A stretch of DNA of 64,000 bases from Dipteris shenzhenensis (Eukaryota; Polypodiophyta; Polypodiopsida; Gleicheniales): assembly GCA_047967505.1 (NCBI GenBank), contig CM106538.1. One strand, given 5' to 3'. The notes under the pieces are model-generated. The model worked only from the letters and a program-made list of their open reading frames with translations. It ran no database searches and was not told the DNA's origin. Shown piece by piece: positions 44,401 to 55,230 of the stretch. Position 1 is the stretch's first letter, and the number at the start of each line of letters is the position of its first letter. A program made the position numbers and the translations under genes.

Positions 44401-46259
44401 TCAAAGCTATGCTTATATATATATTAATATAAAATCTTGGCAAAAGTTCTCAAGCTCATTTTTCAAGTTTCACAATATTGGTAGAATGTGGTACTCTTTT
44501 TTATATTTTATTTTGAATTTTGAATGAAAAAGTGTAAATCCTGGTGAAACTTTAAAATTTCTTGCATAAAAGTTTCAAATCTTGGCGAATATTTCAAACA
44601 TTTATTTTTATTAAGGCATACAAACTTCTGACGCCAATATAAAAGTTTAGCCTCTCAACGAAACTAACTTGAAAAAATCATCTATGGTGGATGACAATGT
44701 GAAAAAATAAGCATTATGAGAGGAGGAGCAATGCTTCTAGACATCTATTTTGCCTATGCCTCTTTGCATGACATCTCCTCTAGCAATGATTTTTATCACC
44801 AATTGTTGTGTTTGCAGTTCTATGTCTTATTTCTAGTCGGGGATAGGCCAAGTGGGGCATATTCTGGGGGGATGCACTACTAATAAACCCTACATATCAC
44901 GTGCATTCAAGGGGTATTTAAAAATCCCTCAACTAAAATTTCCCCCCTAATAAAACCACCCCTCTTTATTCATGGACTATGGAATTTTTAAAAATTTTGG
45001 ATTAAAAAACTCTCCTATAGTTGTAATCTTAGAGTAATCTTGTTAAATTTTTCCTAATTATCGAGTTAGAATACCCCTCCTCTTGAATGCACATGGTACA
45101 CTAAATTGTTTTGAGGTAAACCCCTCGAGGGCATATTATGGAGAAGGATAAGACTTCATAAAAGGATAATTTTGAAGTGAAAACTATGGACAACTCTACA
45201 AATGCATTCAAACTGAAGGTGGAAAGAACTCTCCAAAAGCAATAATCTCTCAACTACATTGTTAGATTGATCATAAATTTGTCTCTTTCTCCTGTCGTTC
45301 ATAAATATGGTTTGGTGGATAAGTTATGTTCTTATATGTTTTGGCATATAAGTCAATCCTAAACCAAGGAAAATCTATTTCCTTCACTCTAAAACTAACC
45401 TAAAATTTGAACTAGACTAATTTAACTACTTCAAAACACATGAATTTCAACTACTGGGCTGGTCATTAATTATTTTTGTTCTGAAATATATTTTTGTTTT
45501 TAATTTCTATAAGTAGATGCTAATAAAAGTCAGACTAGGACAATCACAATAACATCAATTAAATTATATTTGCTACTGTTAAAACCACCTGGCAAGTTTT
45601 GAATTATCACAATCCAAGTCATCCCATGTATGACCCGAAACAACCTAGAAACTAAACTATTAAACTAATTTAAGTACTTGGAAACACAAAAATTTCAACT
45701 ATTGGGCTGGTCATCAATTATTTCAATTTCCACATGCTAGAATTTAACAGGTGGTACATGCAGACTTGTAATAATCATGGAGCTGAGAGCTCAAAATTTA
45801 AACTAAGCCAATTTGACTACTCGTAAACTAAACTAGAACACAACACCACTGGGTTGCCACCATGTTAACATTCAATAGGCACAAGACATGGAGACTTATA
45901 ATATTGATGGAGCAGAGAGCTTAAAAATAAACTAAACTAATTTAACTACTCGTAAACTAAACTAATTAAACTACTTGGAAAAACAACACCATTGGATTGG
46001 TCATCAATTGCCACCATGCTAGCATTCAATAGGCTAAACATGGGGACTTATAATAATGATGGAGTGGAGAGAAAAATGTTGGTGTGGTAAGGATTAAGTG
46101 GTAGACAGAGACCTTGTGAAAATGAAGTGCCGTGTTGGAAAATTTTCTTATGATGCCTCTTATGAAGTAACCAGGCAGCTAATTGGCTGGTAATTTGATC
46201 AAAATACCTTAACTAGAAGGACGGCAAACTCGTCGAGGTGGATTAGTGGGTATTAATTA
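44401..46259. repeat. AT-rich region with ~150-250-bp degenerate repeats
   Basis: Between about 45400 and 46070, AACTAATTTAACTACT, (C/T)TGGGCTGGTCATCAATT and GACTTATAATAATGATGGAG recur three to four times in the same order. The part before 45400 holds no gene I can support. Confidence 0.55.
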
Positions 46260-46812
46260 TTGAAGTGCCATGTAGGCTCATCAACTTCACATTTCTCCAC
46301 CCTTGTCTCCCACCCTCATCTCCACTACCTTTGTCGACTTCATACTAATCTACCCTCATCAAATTCACACAACTCCACCCTTGTCTCTTGCTCCATTGTC
46401 TCCAACCCTCATCTCCACCTAAGTTGCATTAATTTGAGTGTTTTTTTTAATTTGAAAAAAATGCTAAAATACGCATTTTTTACGATTTAAAACGTTTCAA
46501 ACTTTTTTTGCTATTTTATTCATACACATAGGTTATTCATACAAATAACTCAGTTTATTCATACGAATAAACATAGTATAAACTTGCAGCCACCACTGCT
46601 ATTTTTGGTATTCAAATAAATACATCCACCTACCTTCCTTGCCACCTCAGCCACTTGCTTGCCAGCCCTACTCCCTCTTGCTTGCCTACTTGCTACCTCC
46701 AGCTTGCTTCCATACCTACCACCTCTCTTCATAGGTATCTTACTACACCCTTGCATGTGTTGCAGTCTTTTGTTAGTAATTAATGTTTCTTTTGCTTTGT
46801 TTTGTTTAGGAC
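46260..46812. other. Non-coding stretch, nothing recognised
   Basis: Pyrimidine-rich then AT-rich sequence; short frames on both strands lack any motif. It leads into the hairpin array. Confidence 0.45.
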
Positions 46813-47507
46813 TAGCACTCATCTCTCTTAGGAGAGTTGTGTCTTGCAATCTTTTTAAATTATACAATATTTATTTTATATTGTATTTAAGTGTGTAGAC
46901 AAGCTGGCACTTGTCTCTCTTGCGAGAGTTGTGTGTGTTGCAGTCTGTTTTTGTTGTGTGTTGTAATTTCAATTATAATATAAATAATTATTTTTTACTT
47001 GAGGCTGGCACTCATCTCTCTTAAGAGACTTGTGTGTTGTAGTCTCAGTTTGTATAAAAATGTTTGTTTGTAGGGACTCTTGGGTTGGCACTCATCTCTC
47101 TTAAGAGAGTTGTGTGTTGTAGTCCAAGCTTAGTGATGTTTTCATAGATGCTTATTCTAGCACTCATCTCTCCCTTGAGAGTTGTGTGTCATAGTCTAAG
47201 TTTAGAGATGTTTTTAAGCACTTAGTCTAGCACTCAACTGTCCCTTGATAGTTGTGTGTTGTAGTCTAAGTTAGATATCATGCGACATGCTCTTAGACAC
47301 TTAGTCTGGCACTCAACTATCCTTTGATAGTTGTGTGTTGCAGTCTAAGTTAGATATCCTACGATGTGCTCTTAGACACTTAGTCTGGCACTCAACTAGA
47401 TTCCCTTGATAGTTGTGTGTTGCAATTTAAGTTAAATATCATGTGATGTGCTCTTAGACACTTAGTCTAGCACTCAACTATCCCTTGATAGTTGTGTGTT
47501 GCAATTG
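46813..47507 (+). repeat. Array of nine hairpin-forming repeats
   Basis: The core GCACTCA(A/T)C...GTTGTGTGTTGCAGTC occurs nine times, beginning near 46813, 46904, 47005, 47084, 47157, 47227, 47307, 47384 and 47467, so spacing is 70-100 bases. Each core holds a stem-loop. Early units pair CTCTC with GAGAG; late units pair CAACTATC with GATAGTTG around a 4-base loop. The late units also contain a second small stem (AGAC/GTCT within GTGC/GCAC). No open frame spans the array. It could be a satellite, a structured RNA, or part of an unknown element. Confidence 0.75.
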
Positions 47508-47688
47508 AAGCCTAGTGTTACATGGTAAAGTCCACGATTATGTTATACCCAGGTCATTTTTGTGTAGGTTACATGCTTATTTTTTGTGTTTTGATTTTCT
47601 ATAGTCTGTTACATGATGTGAGCTTGAGTTGGGAGGCTATATCTAGGTAATTTCTTAGAATGCTTGCATTGTTAATTGTTATGTCTTA

Positions 47689-48870
47689 GTGAGTTTCTTA
47701 TTACACCTGGCACTGAATTCTTTGTTGCAGCTTAGTGCATATGAGATGGCTTGCATAGGTGAGAAGAGGAAGTGTCAGCAACCTGATCTCACTAAGATTC
47801 AGAGGAAGGTGCTGAAAAATGAGAATGTAAACTCCTTAATGAATGTCAATCATGATGCGACAAATTTTTTTTAAATATTATTTCTATAGGTTTAATATTG
47901 TTTAATTGTTTAATATTGTTTGTGGTTACAAATTAATTCTATCTTATTGTCACTTTTTAGGTTAAGTATGAGCATGGAGGGAGAGAACTTAGAGAACATT
48001 CTCCCACACGATCCTTCCCCAACTAGAGCAACTTCCACTTCAAGAGGGCCCACAAGGTGTTTTTCTACCTCAAGAGGCTAATTAAGTAGACCAGCTAAAT
48101 CACACCGAGGCTCAAGCTATCTTATAGGCACAAAGAGAGATGCTGGGCAAACTTGAGGGGCTAGGTATTTTTGTTGCTGGTTTAGTGGATGATGATACCA
48201 TATAAGGCGACCCACTCTCTCTTCGACAAGTACAGAGACTATGTCCATCAAAGTTCGTAAGAAACACCTTGTTTCTTCGTTCAAGAAATGCTAGGAATAA
48301 ATATGCATAGCCCAAGTTGTCAGACTTGCAGCACAAAAACCTAGCCCACATCCTTCTCCAGCAATTCATATAGGTGGAAGAGAGCATCCCCAACAACCAG
48401 CAAATACCCATGTATTTCATTCAACAGGTGTATGTCTACAATGTCTTGCATCGACGTGTGGATTGGAATGACAAGCATCACTTGTCAAGAATAGGAAAGG
48501 GACGTCCTGCAGAGTGCAAGTGAGCAAGGATAGAGAATAGAGAGCCCGTGTCTTAGAGACCTCATGTGCTAACTCCCCAGGCACATAGTGATCTTGTTGA
48601 CTTGGCCACATGTGCCATACCTCTCTATCAACAAGGTGTTACTCTGCTGAGGAGTTACAAGATCGTGTTGCATCACAAGCCAAAGGGATCGAGAACTTGC
48701 AAGCATGCGTATAGACATTCAAGACTGATCTAACACGCTACAAACATACCTTTGGAGATTTGGATGCAACTGAGGATACCGTCATTTTTTATTTGAAGGA
48801 CCTCACTAATATACATTTGTAGGGTACAGGACCAAGCACTCAGGGAATAGCAAATGTGGATCCTATTGCA
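47689..48870 (+). pseudogene. Decayed gene, unrecognised, after hairpin array
   Basis: A short open stretch (47734-47874; AYEMACIGEKRKCQQPDLTK) follows the acceptor-like TTTGTTGCAG. Further plus-strand pieces at about 47965-48100 (EGENLENILPHDPSP), 48220-48420 and 48640-48870 (coiled-coil-like AEELQDRVASQAKGIENLQA) suggest a broken multi-exon gene. Its start is close to the end of the hairpin array. Family not recognised. Confidence 0.3.
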
Positions 48871-48992
48871 TAATTATGTACATTGTAAACTTCATATATA
48901 GCTTTGTAATACTCTTCTTCAAATATAATGATCTGGGTTAAGTGCATTTGTTTCATTGTACAATTTTATCATCCTCCAACTTTTTATGCAAT

Positions 48993-49165
48993 GATGGTTC
49001 GAGTGATATAAGTGATCTAAGTGGTTGAAGTGGACTAAGTGATATAAGCGATTTAAGTGATTTAAGTAACTTAAGTGACTTAAGTGGACTAAGTGATTGA
49101 AGTGATTTAAGTGAAGTAAGTGGCATAAATGATTTAAGTGGACTCAGTGGATTAGGTGGACTTGT
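48993..49165. repeat. ~10-bp minisatellite AAGTGATTTA
   Basis: About sixteen variants of AAGTGATTTA / AAGTGGACTA stand head to tail. Confidence 0.85.
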
Positions 49166-49669
49166 AAAGTTAATGCAAAAATATTGAAATATATCGATGT
49201 GAATTAGTGCACATGGTAGCTAGATCAACCCTTGAGACTTGAAAATATAAACTTAGATTTTGCATATTCGATTATTTTTTCCAACTTTTCGATGTTGCCT
49301 TGAAAGTATTTGCAAATCACAAGGTTGGCTCTAGCTATTATGTATACCAAAATCATCCACAATCTCAATAGTTACAACACAACATCGCTTGTAGCCCACA
49401 TGGTTCTAGCTTTCAAGTACAAAAGAAGACGAGATGGATACGAGCATATGCGCTCTTCCATCGCTTGAAATATTCTCCCATCTATCCCGTCGCATACAAC
49501 ATTATATCCGATATAATTTAAGCTTCATCCACTACTTCTATCACCTATCATATTGTTCTATCACTCTATATTGTATTCAACATAAGTACAATATCGTCTA
49601 TCCCTTTGACTTCACTATTGTCACTGAGTAGCTTAAGCTCGTCTTCCTCTTCGCTGAATGCACACTTAG
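49166..49669. other. Non-coding stretch, nothing recognised
   Basis: AT-rich sequence with short frames of no recognisable similarity. Confidence 0.45.
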
Positions 49670-49796
49670 CCACTAATTCTGTAGTCAATCGTTGTCTAGC
49701 AATTCTCATTACAGTGGCCTCACAAGTGCTGCTTTAGCCACTACAACATTGAGCCTGTATTGCATACTGCATCTTTTTCTCAAGCCAATTTGCCCA

Positions 49797-51075
49797 TCAT
49801 CTATCAGCAATAGTCTCGACTAAAGCTTGATGGACTTCCAACAATCTAGTAAGAACTAGAAAAGAAGTGGCAAATCTAGTTTGACAAAATTGCATGAGTT
49901 GCTTCAGAAAGTGCTCTCTAAATACTACATGCAAGTATTGATGACTCTTTATAAAACTCACTACGACATTAGCATCTTGCAGTATTGGTTGCACAAATGG
50001 AAATTGTCCAATACCCTTCAACAATAAGTTGAGAGTATGAGCACCACATGGCACCCATGTCAAAGTGGGATACTTTGCCATGACATCTCACTTGCGGTCT
50101 TGTAATTCGATGCATTATTTGTTACTAATGCAGTAACATTTTCACTACCACTAACTTTATGAATTGCTCTTTCGTATATTTTTACAATATATGCTGAAGT
50201 TTTTTCCTTTAGAGACATATCAATACTCTCCAAAAACATAGTTCCCTTGGGAGTAATGCACATTACATTTATCAAGGGCCTAGCCTACTTGCTAGTCCAT
50301 CCATCAAAAGCAAGAGTGCATCCATCTGTAGGCATAAAATCCAATATCTTTTTTTTCAAGAAATCTGCCACAGTTTGTTTGACTCTATCAAGATGATCTG
50401 TACGCATTTTATTATAATCCAGCAAATAAATCCTGGTTTAGCACATGATTTCAAGGCATTATGAAATGTCTCATCTTCATGACATTGAATGGTGTATCAT
50501 TTTTAACAAATGCTTCATGATTTCAAGGCATTACGAAATGTCTCATCTCTCATGACATTGAATGGTATACCATTTTTAACAAATGCTTCGGTCCATCTTA
50601 AGTGCTCTTCATGCACTTGTTTGCTGAAGAAATCCATCCTCCATAGAAGATTGTTTCCCTTTTTTCTCTTCTTTACCTGACAGGCATTAGTCGCATCAAA
50701 ACTTACATGCGACCCGCTTGCTAGCAAATCTACATCACCTTCATGTATGGATACACACCTCGCATTTATTGATGCTTCTCCTTCAACCGTCTCATCAACC
50801 TCAGCGCTCACATCTTGTTGATTTGGACAATTTCTTATCAAGGTCAGATTAACCACTTACTTCACTTTCTCTAAATACAATTTGCATAACAGAAGAACAT
50901 CAGACGACAGGCATGTGTAAGCTCCAACATCACTTCCTATTCCGAGAAAATGTTGCTTGATGTAAGTAGAACTGCCTATGAACTTGTGTCCACAATATTT
51001 ACACTCCAAGAAAGAGACCGATGCATGTACTTTTTGTATCTCCATCACATATGACCAAATCTTGCCATCCACCAT
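49797..51075 (-). pseudogene. hAT-type transposase relic (BED finger, DUF659)
   Basis: On the minus strand the order is: BED zinc finger at 51075-50857 (CKYCGHKFIGSSTYIKQHFL), a linker with KKRKKGN, the DUF659 start (FVKNGIPFNVMRDETFRNAL), the core at about 50330-50060 (GCTLAFDGWTSK ... SPKGT-like TPKGTMFLESIDMS, and VTNNASNYKTA), and YPTLTWVPCGAHTLNLLLKG (from about 50075). This is the layout of plant hAT-derived transposases. Frame breaks lie near 50856, 50515 and 50075, and a stop follows DGWTSK. The C-terminal dimerisation domain was not seen. A ~70-bp tandem duplication (about 50446-50590) adds to the damage. Confidence 0.85.
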
Positions 51076-51200
51076 GCTTTTAAAGTTGCCAAAAAAGAAA
51101 ATGCAAAAAAATTAATTTGAGTATATAATAGAAACATACTATAATACAATTTTTTAAAAAAACAACACATATCCTTTAAAAAACACGTTTAAGCATGCAA
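51076..51200. other. AT-rich 5' flank of hAT relic
   Basis: Nothing recognisable; it leads into the satellites. Confidence 0.4.
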
Positions 51201-51209
51201 TATATTAAT

Positions 51210-51610
51210 TGTCATTCATGCTCTATTAAAAGAATATGAAATATTCATTCAAAAGAAACTGTAAGAATAAGTAATAAAAATTAAGACATTGATTCATTTC
51301 TATTGAAAGAATATACTCAAATTGAAAATCATTCATTCACATTCTATTGAAAGAATATTATATATTCATTCAAAAGATAGTGAAAGAATTGAGTAATAAA
51401 AAGAGATATGGATTCATTTTTATTTGAAGAATACACTCAAATTGAAAATCATTCATTCACATTCTATTGAAAGAATATTAAATATTCATTCAAAAGAAAG
51501 TGTAAGAATTAGACAACTTTTCTAATAACTTTTAAAACTTTCAATTCGCACACTTTAAAACTTTTTATTCTTTCACATTCTATTGAGAGAATATTAAATA
51601 TTCATTCAAA
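51210..51610. repeat. AT-rich tandem repeat, ~120-bp units
   Basis: ATTCATTCACATTCTATTGA followed by AAGAATATTAAATATTCATTCAAAAGA recurs about four times. Confidence 0.75.
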
Positions 51611-51649
51611 GAGAGTGTGAGAATACAAACACAAAATAAAATCATATTT

Positions 51650-52290
51650 CTCACAAGAGATCTAGGGAAATCAACGAGGAGATCCTAGAACTCCCACATA
51701 CAAAATTCTCACAAGAGATCTAAGGAACTCAACAAGGAGATCCTAGAACTCCCACAAACAAATTTCATAATTTTATAGACACAAAAACAAGCCCATTCCT
51801 CATAAGAGATCTAAGGAACTCAACAAGGAGATCCTAGAACTCCCACATACAAAAATCTTATCATAAGAGATTGAAGGAACTCACCAAGGAGATCCTAGAA
51901 CTCCCACGTACAAAAATCTATCCACATGAGATCTGAGAAACTCAACAAGGAGATCCTAGGACTCCCACAAATAGATTTCATAGACACAAAAACAAGCACA
52001 TTTCTCACAAGAGGTCTAAGGAACTGAACAAGGAGATCCTCAAACTCCCACAAATAAATTTATCTCACAAGAGATCTAAGGAACTCAACAAGGAGATCCT
52101 AGAACTCCCACAAACAAGTTTCAGACACAAAAATATCTAAGACATTTTTCTCACAAGAGATTGAAGGAACTCAATAAAGAGAACCTAGAACTCCCACAAA
52201 CAAAAGAACAAAGACCAAAACCAAAAACCTCACAAGAGATCTCAGGAACTCAAAATGAGATCCTAAAGCTCCCTAACAAAAAATCCATCT
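51650..52290. repeat. ~55-90-bp tandem repeat, nine units
   Basis: A unit with CTCACAAGAGATCTAAGGAA then CTCAACAAGGAGATCCTAGA then ACTCCCACAAA recurs near 51651, 51707, 51799, 51861, 51921, 52003, 52064, 52151 and 52230. The spacer between units varies while the core is conserved. Confidence 0.85.
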
Positions 52291-53174
52291 TATTTCGGAC
52301 CTTCTAGATTTCTTTCACAACCTTGAGGACCTTTCTTCTCGTTTTCCTTGTTTGATCTCTTATGTTCGGCTGGGGAACCAAGCATGAGATAAGAGACATT
52401 GGCAAACAGTGAGCTTATATTGAGAAACGCATCAACATATTCATCCTAATATAGGTTTATTTGTACGAATAAGTATTTGTACAAATAAAATTTATCCGTA
52501 CAAATATGTAGGGATGACATGTCAATCATACGAATATGTAGGGATGACATGTCGATTTATGTAAAAAATGTGACATGTCACCGCTTTTTTAATTGATTTT
52601 TTCCTCCATTCGAATCATTCGAATGATTTTATCAAATTTTTTGAATCACGAATTCGATTTTTTCTACTTAGATCTCCACCACCTTTGTTGATTTAACACT
52701 ACTCTACCGTCATTTGTATCACCCTTGTCAACTTCACATAGCTCCACCCTCTTCCTGATCCACCCTTGTCTCCACCGTCTAGCCTATCTCATCTTCAGTT
52801 GATTTCATTCTGATTCCTAGACATCCCTAGAGTAGTGGTAGTTCTCTCACATGATTGTAGTGTGGTTAAGAAGGTAATGGATCTATTACATCACCATAAA
52901 GAGGGCTAACTCCGATTCTCCACCTAGGCACCACGATTCCAAAGTACTCCTTCGTGTATCCATCTGTGAACTCCACCTTAGAGTTCCCTATCCTTCCTTC
53001 CTTTTGTGGAGCCTCTCTTTAGAATCTCCCTTGAACCCAATGCATGCCATGTGGACCCCTTTTATGCCAAGTTTCCTTTCAAAGGACCTTACTCTTTTGA
53101 CCCCTCTTGGTATCCTTCTAAAATACTAGGTCTATTTTGCCTAGGCATTAATTCATGTGTCCACCGTTGCACTA
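52291..53174. other. Non-coding stretch with short repeats
   Basis: ATATGTAGGGATGACATGTC occurs twice near 52510-52560, and TTCGAAT-type inverted phrases follow. No gene is supported. Confidence 0.45.
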
Positions 53175-54830
53175 TCAAGCCCTCTCATTTCTCGCTTCAC
53201 CATAACCACACCAAAGTGAATTATCTCTAAGTAGCTGGAACACTTTTCGCAAATGTTCCAAATGCTTTTTTCTTGTTTTACTATAAATAAGGATATTGTT
53301 TAAAAATAATACAGTAAATTTTCCTAAATATGGCCTTAAGACACTATTCATAAGTGTCATGAAAGTTGTTGGAGCTTTTGTTAATCCAAATGGCATTACT
53401 TTAAATTGATAATGCCCATACCTAGTACAAAATGATGTCTTAGGGACATCCTCTTCCCTAATTCGTACTTGGTGATATCCTGATCTTAAATCAATTTTAG
53501 GAAAGTATTTTCCCCCTTGCAATTGATCAAAGAGCTCATCAATGCGAGGCCAATGCGAGGCATAGGATACTTATTTTTTATGGTGATTTTGTTTAGTGCT
53601 TGGTAATCTATGCATAAATGCATAGTACCATCCTTTTTCTATAGTAGTAAAATTGGTGCATACCAAGGTGAGCTACTTGGTTGCATTTGGCCCTTCCTAA
53701 GGCATTCTATTAGTTGTCTTTCAACCTCACATTCCTCCGTTTGACTAAACCTATATGGGGGTTTATAGACAAGGGTTGATCCAGGAATTAAATCTATTTT
53801 ATGATCTACTTCTCTCTCAATAGGTAAACCATCAGGTAAATCAAACGAAAAAACATCTTTAAATTCAAACATTAAATCATTGAAAGAAGATTTATACTTT
53901 TTAACATTATCAAAAACAACATTACTTCTTTCCAATGTAGAAGACATAAAATCACCAATAAAAATAAGTGCAAAGAGATATACCTCGCATTCTTCTTAGT
54001 GTAGTAGCTGTTCCAATTCCATTGAACAAATAAGAGGAGAGTTAGGCGCATCATGTTCTCCTTGAATCTGGAAGACTCTATCCTCTTTCTCAACATAATG
54101 GAGTTATTAAGATAACTCCTCTATATGCTATGCCCAATAATATACAGCCATTCTCGACCATGCACTACATCTGTTCAATCAAGATGCATGATTTGGAAAT
54201 CCAAGGCATCCTAATAACCTTGAATATCCACCTCTACACCATCTATCATGGTATCCTAAACTTTTTTATCACTTCCTTTTGCCAAAAAGACCACATATTT
54301 ATGGTCACTAGGGCTCTTGAGAAATTTTAATTTCTTAACTAATGAGTAGTTCAAGAAATTATGTGTTGCACTATCATTAACCATCACTCTTAGTCTTTGC
54401 TCCTTAATTTTTCCATGCATCCTCATTAAATCATGAGGACCAAAGGTGGGCTGCCACATTGCCAATGATAGACAACACATGTGGGTACTATCCTCATGAT
54501 AGACCTCTACCTTAATGTACTTTCTAGTATCATTAAGCAGGCAACACTTGCATCACATGTACTTGTCTTTGTGGAGGTCTATTTGGGGCTTTAGCTCCTG
54601 CTGGTTTATTTTTAGGACAATTCTAAGCAGCATGGTCTTTACCCAAACATTTAAAGCAAAGATTTTCTTACGTGGCCCTTTCATAATCCTCTTTCTTCAA
54701 GAGAGGATAATTTTGTGTTTGAGGTTACTTAGGTGGTGCCTAAGGAACCTCCTTCTTAAAGTGCCCCCTCCTTTTCAAATTGGAAAATTTATTGAACTTT
54801 GGAAAAACCTCTTTGCTTTGAAGTTCCAAC
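53175..54830 (-). pseudogene. Gypsy 2 remnant (gag knuckle, protease, RT)
   Basis: Minus strand, in order: a CCHC knuckle near 54650-54610 interrupted by a stop (CFKCLGKDHAA then NC), a retropepsin piece at 54480-54256 whose catalytic box reads NDSATHNF where DSGATHNF is usual, and RT from 53947. RT shows the N-terminal [28 protein letters not shown], the core [12 protein letters not shown], and the box FLNNILIYS where FLDDILIYS is expected, so both catalytic Asp are Asn. RNase H and integrase are missing. A family B copia LTR starts 32 bases away on the other strand. Confidence 0.88.
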
Positions 54831-54861
54831 TATGAATTTCCCCATCATATCATCGTATATT

Positions 54862-55218
54862 TATTGAGATATAGAGCTCCACTCGTGATATGCCAGGGTG
54901 ACCGTTGTGCATTTATGTCACCAACTTGTTAACTGCAGATGCGGTTGGTACATCGCCCATGAATAATAGCTAGATGACAGCTATCTTTATGTACTCTAAT
55001 TAGTGACTCAGTTAGTATGCCACCTCGGTTAGCTGAGTTTGGTTTGAGACCCACATATAGGGTTCACCTATTCCTTTTGTACTAAGAGAGATTCTTTTGG
55101 CTTTTATAACTAAGAAGAGGAAAACTATTTTCAGCCTCCACCTTTGTGTGTATTCCCCCATTGTGTATGTGAGAAAGCTGCAAGTGACACTCGTTCCTTC
55201 TCTCCCACTCTCTTCACA
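54862..55218 (+). mobile_element. Copia family B, 5' LTR (copy 3)
   Basis: 357 bp, closely similar to 2338-2688. The first dinucleotide is TA instead of TG. It ends CA directly before the primer site. Confidence 0.88.
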
Positions 55219-55230
55219 TGGTATCAGAGC
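55219..55230 (+). other. Primer-binding site of copia B copy 3
   Basis: TGGTATCAGAGC directly after the LTR. Confidence 0.85.

Noticed and set aside
46559-46898. Open frames of ~80-100 codons on both strands
   Set aside because: No motif, overlapping each other, and running into the hairpin array; not supported as genes.
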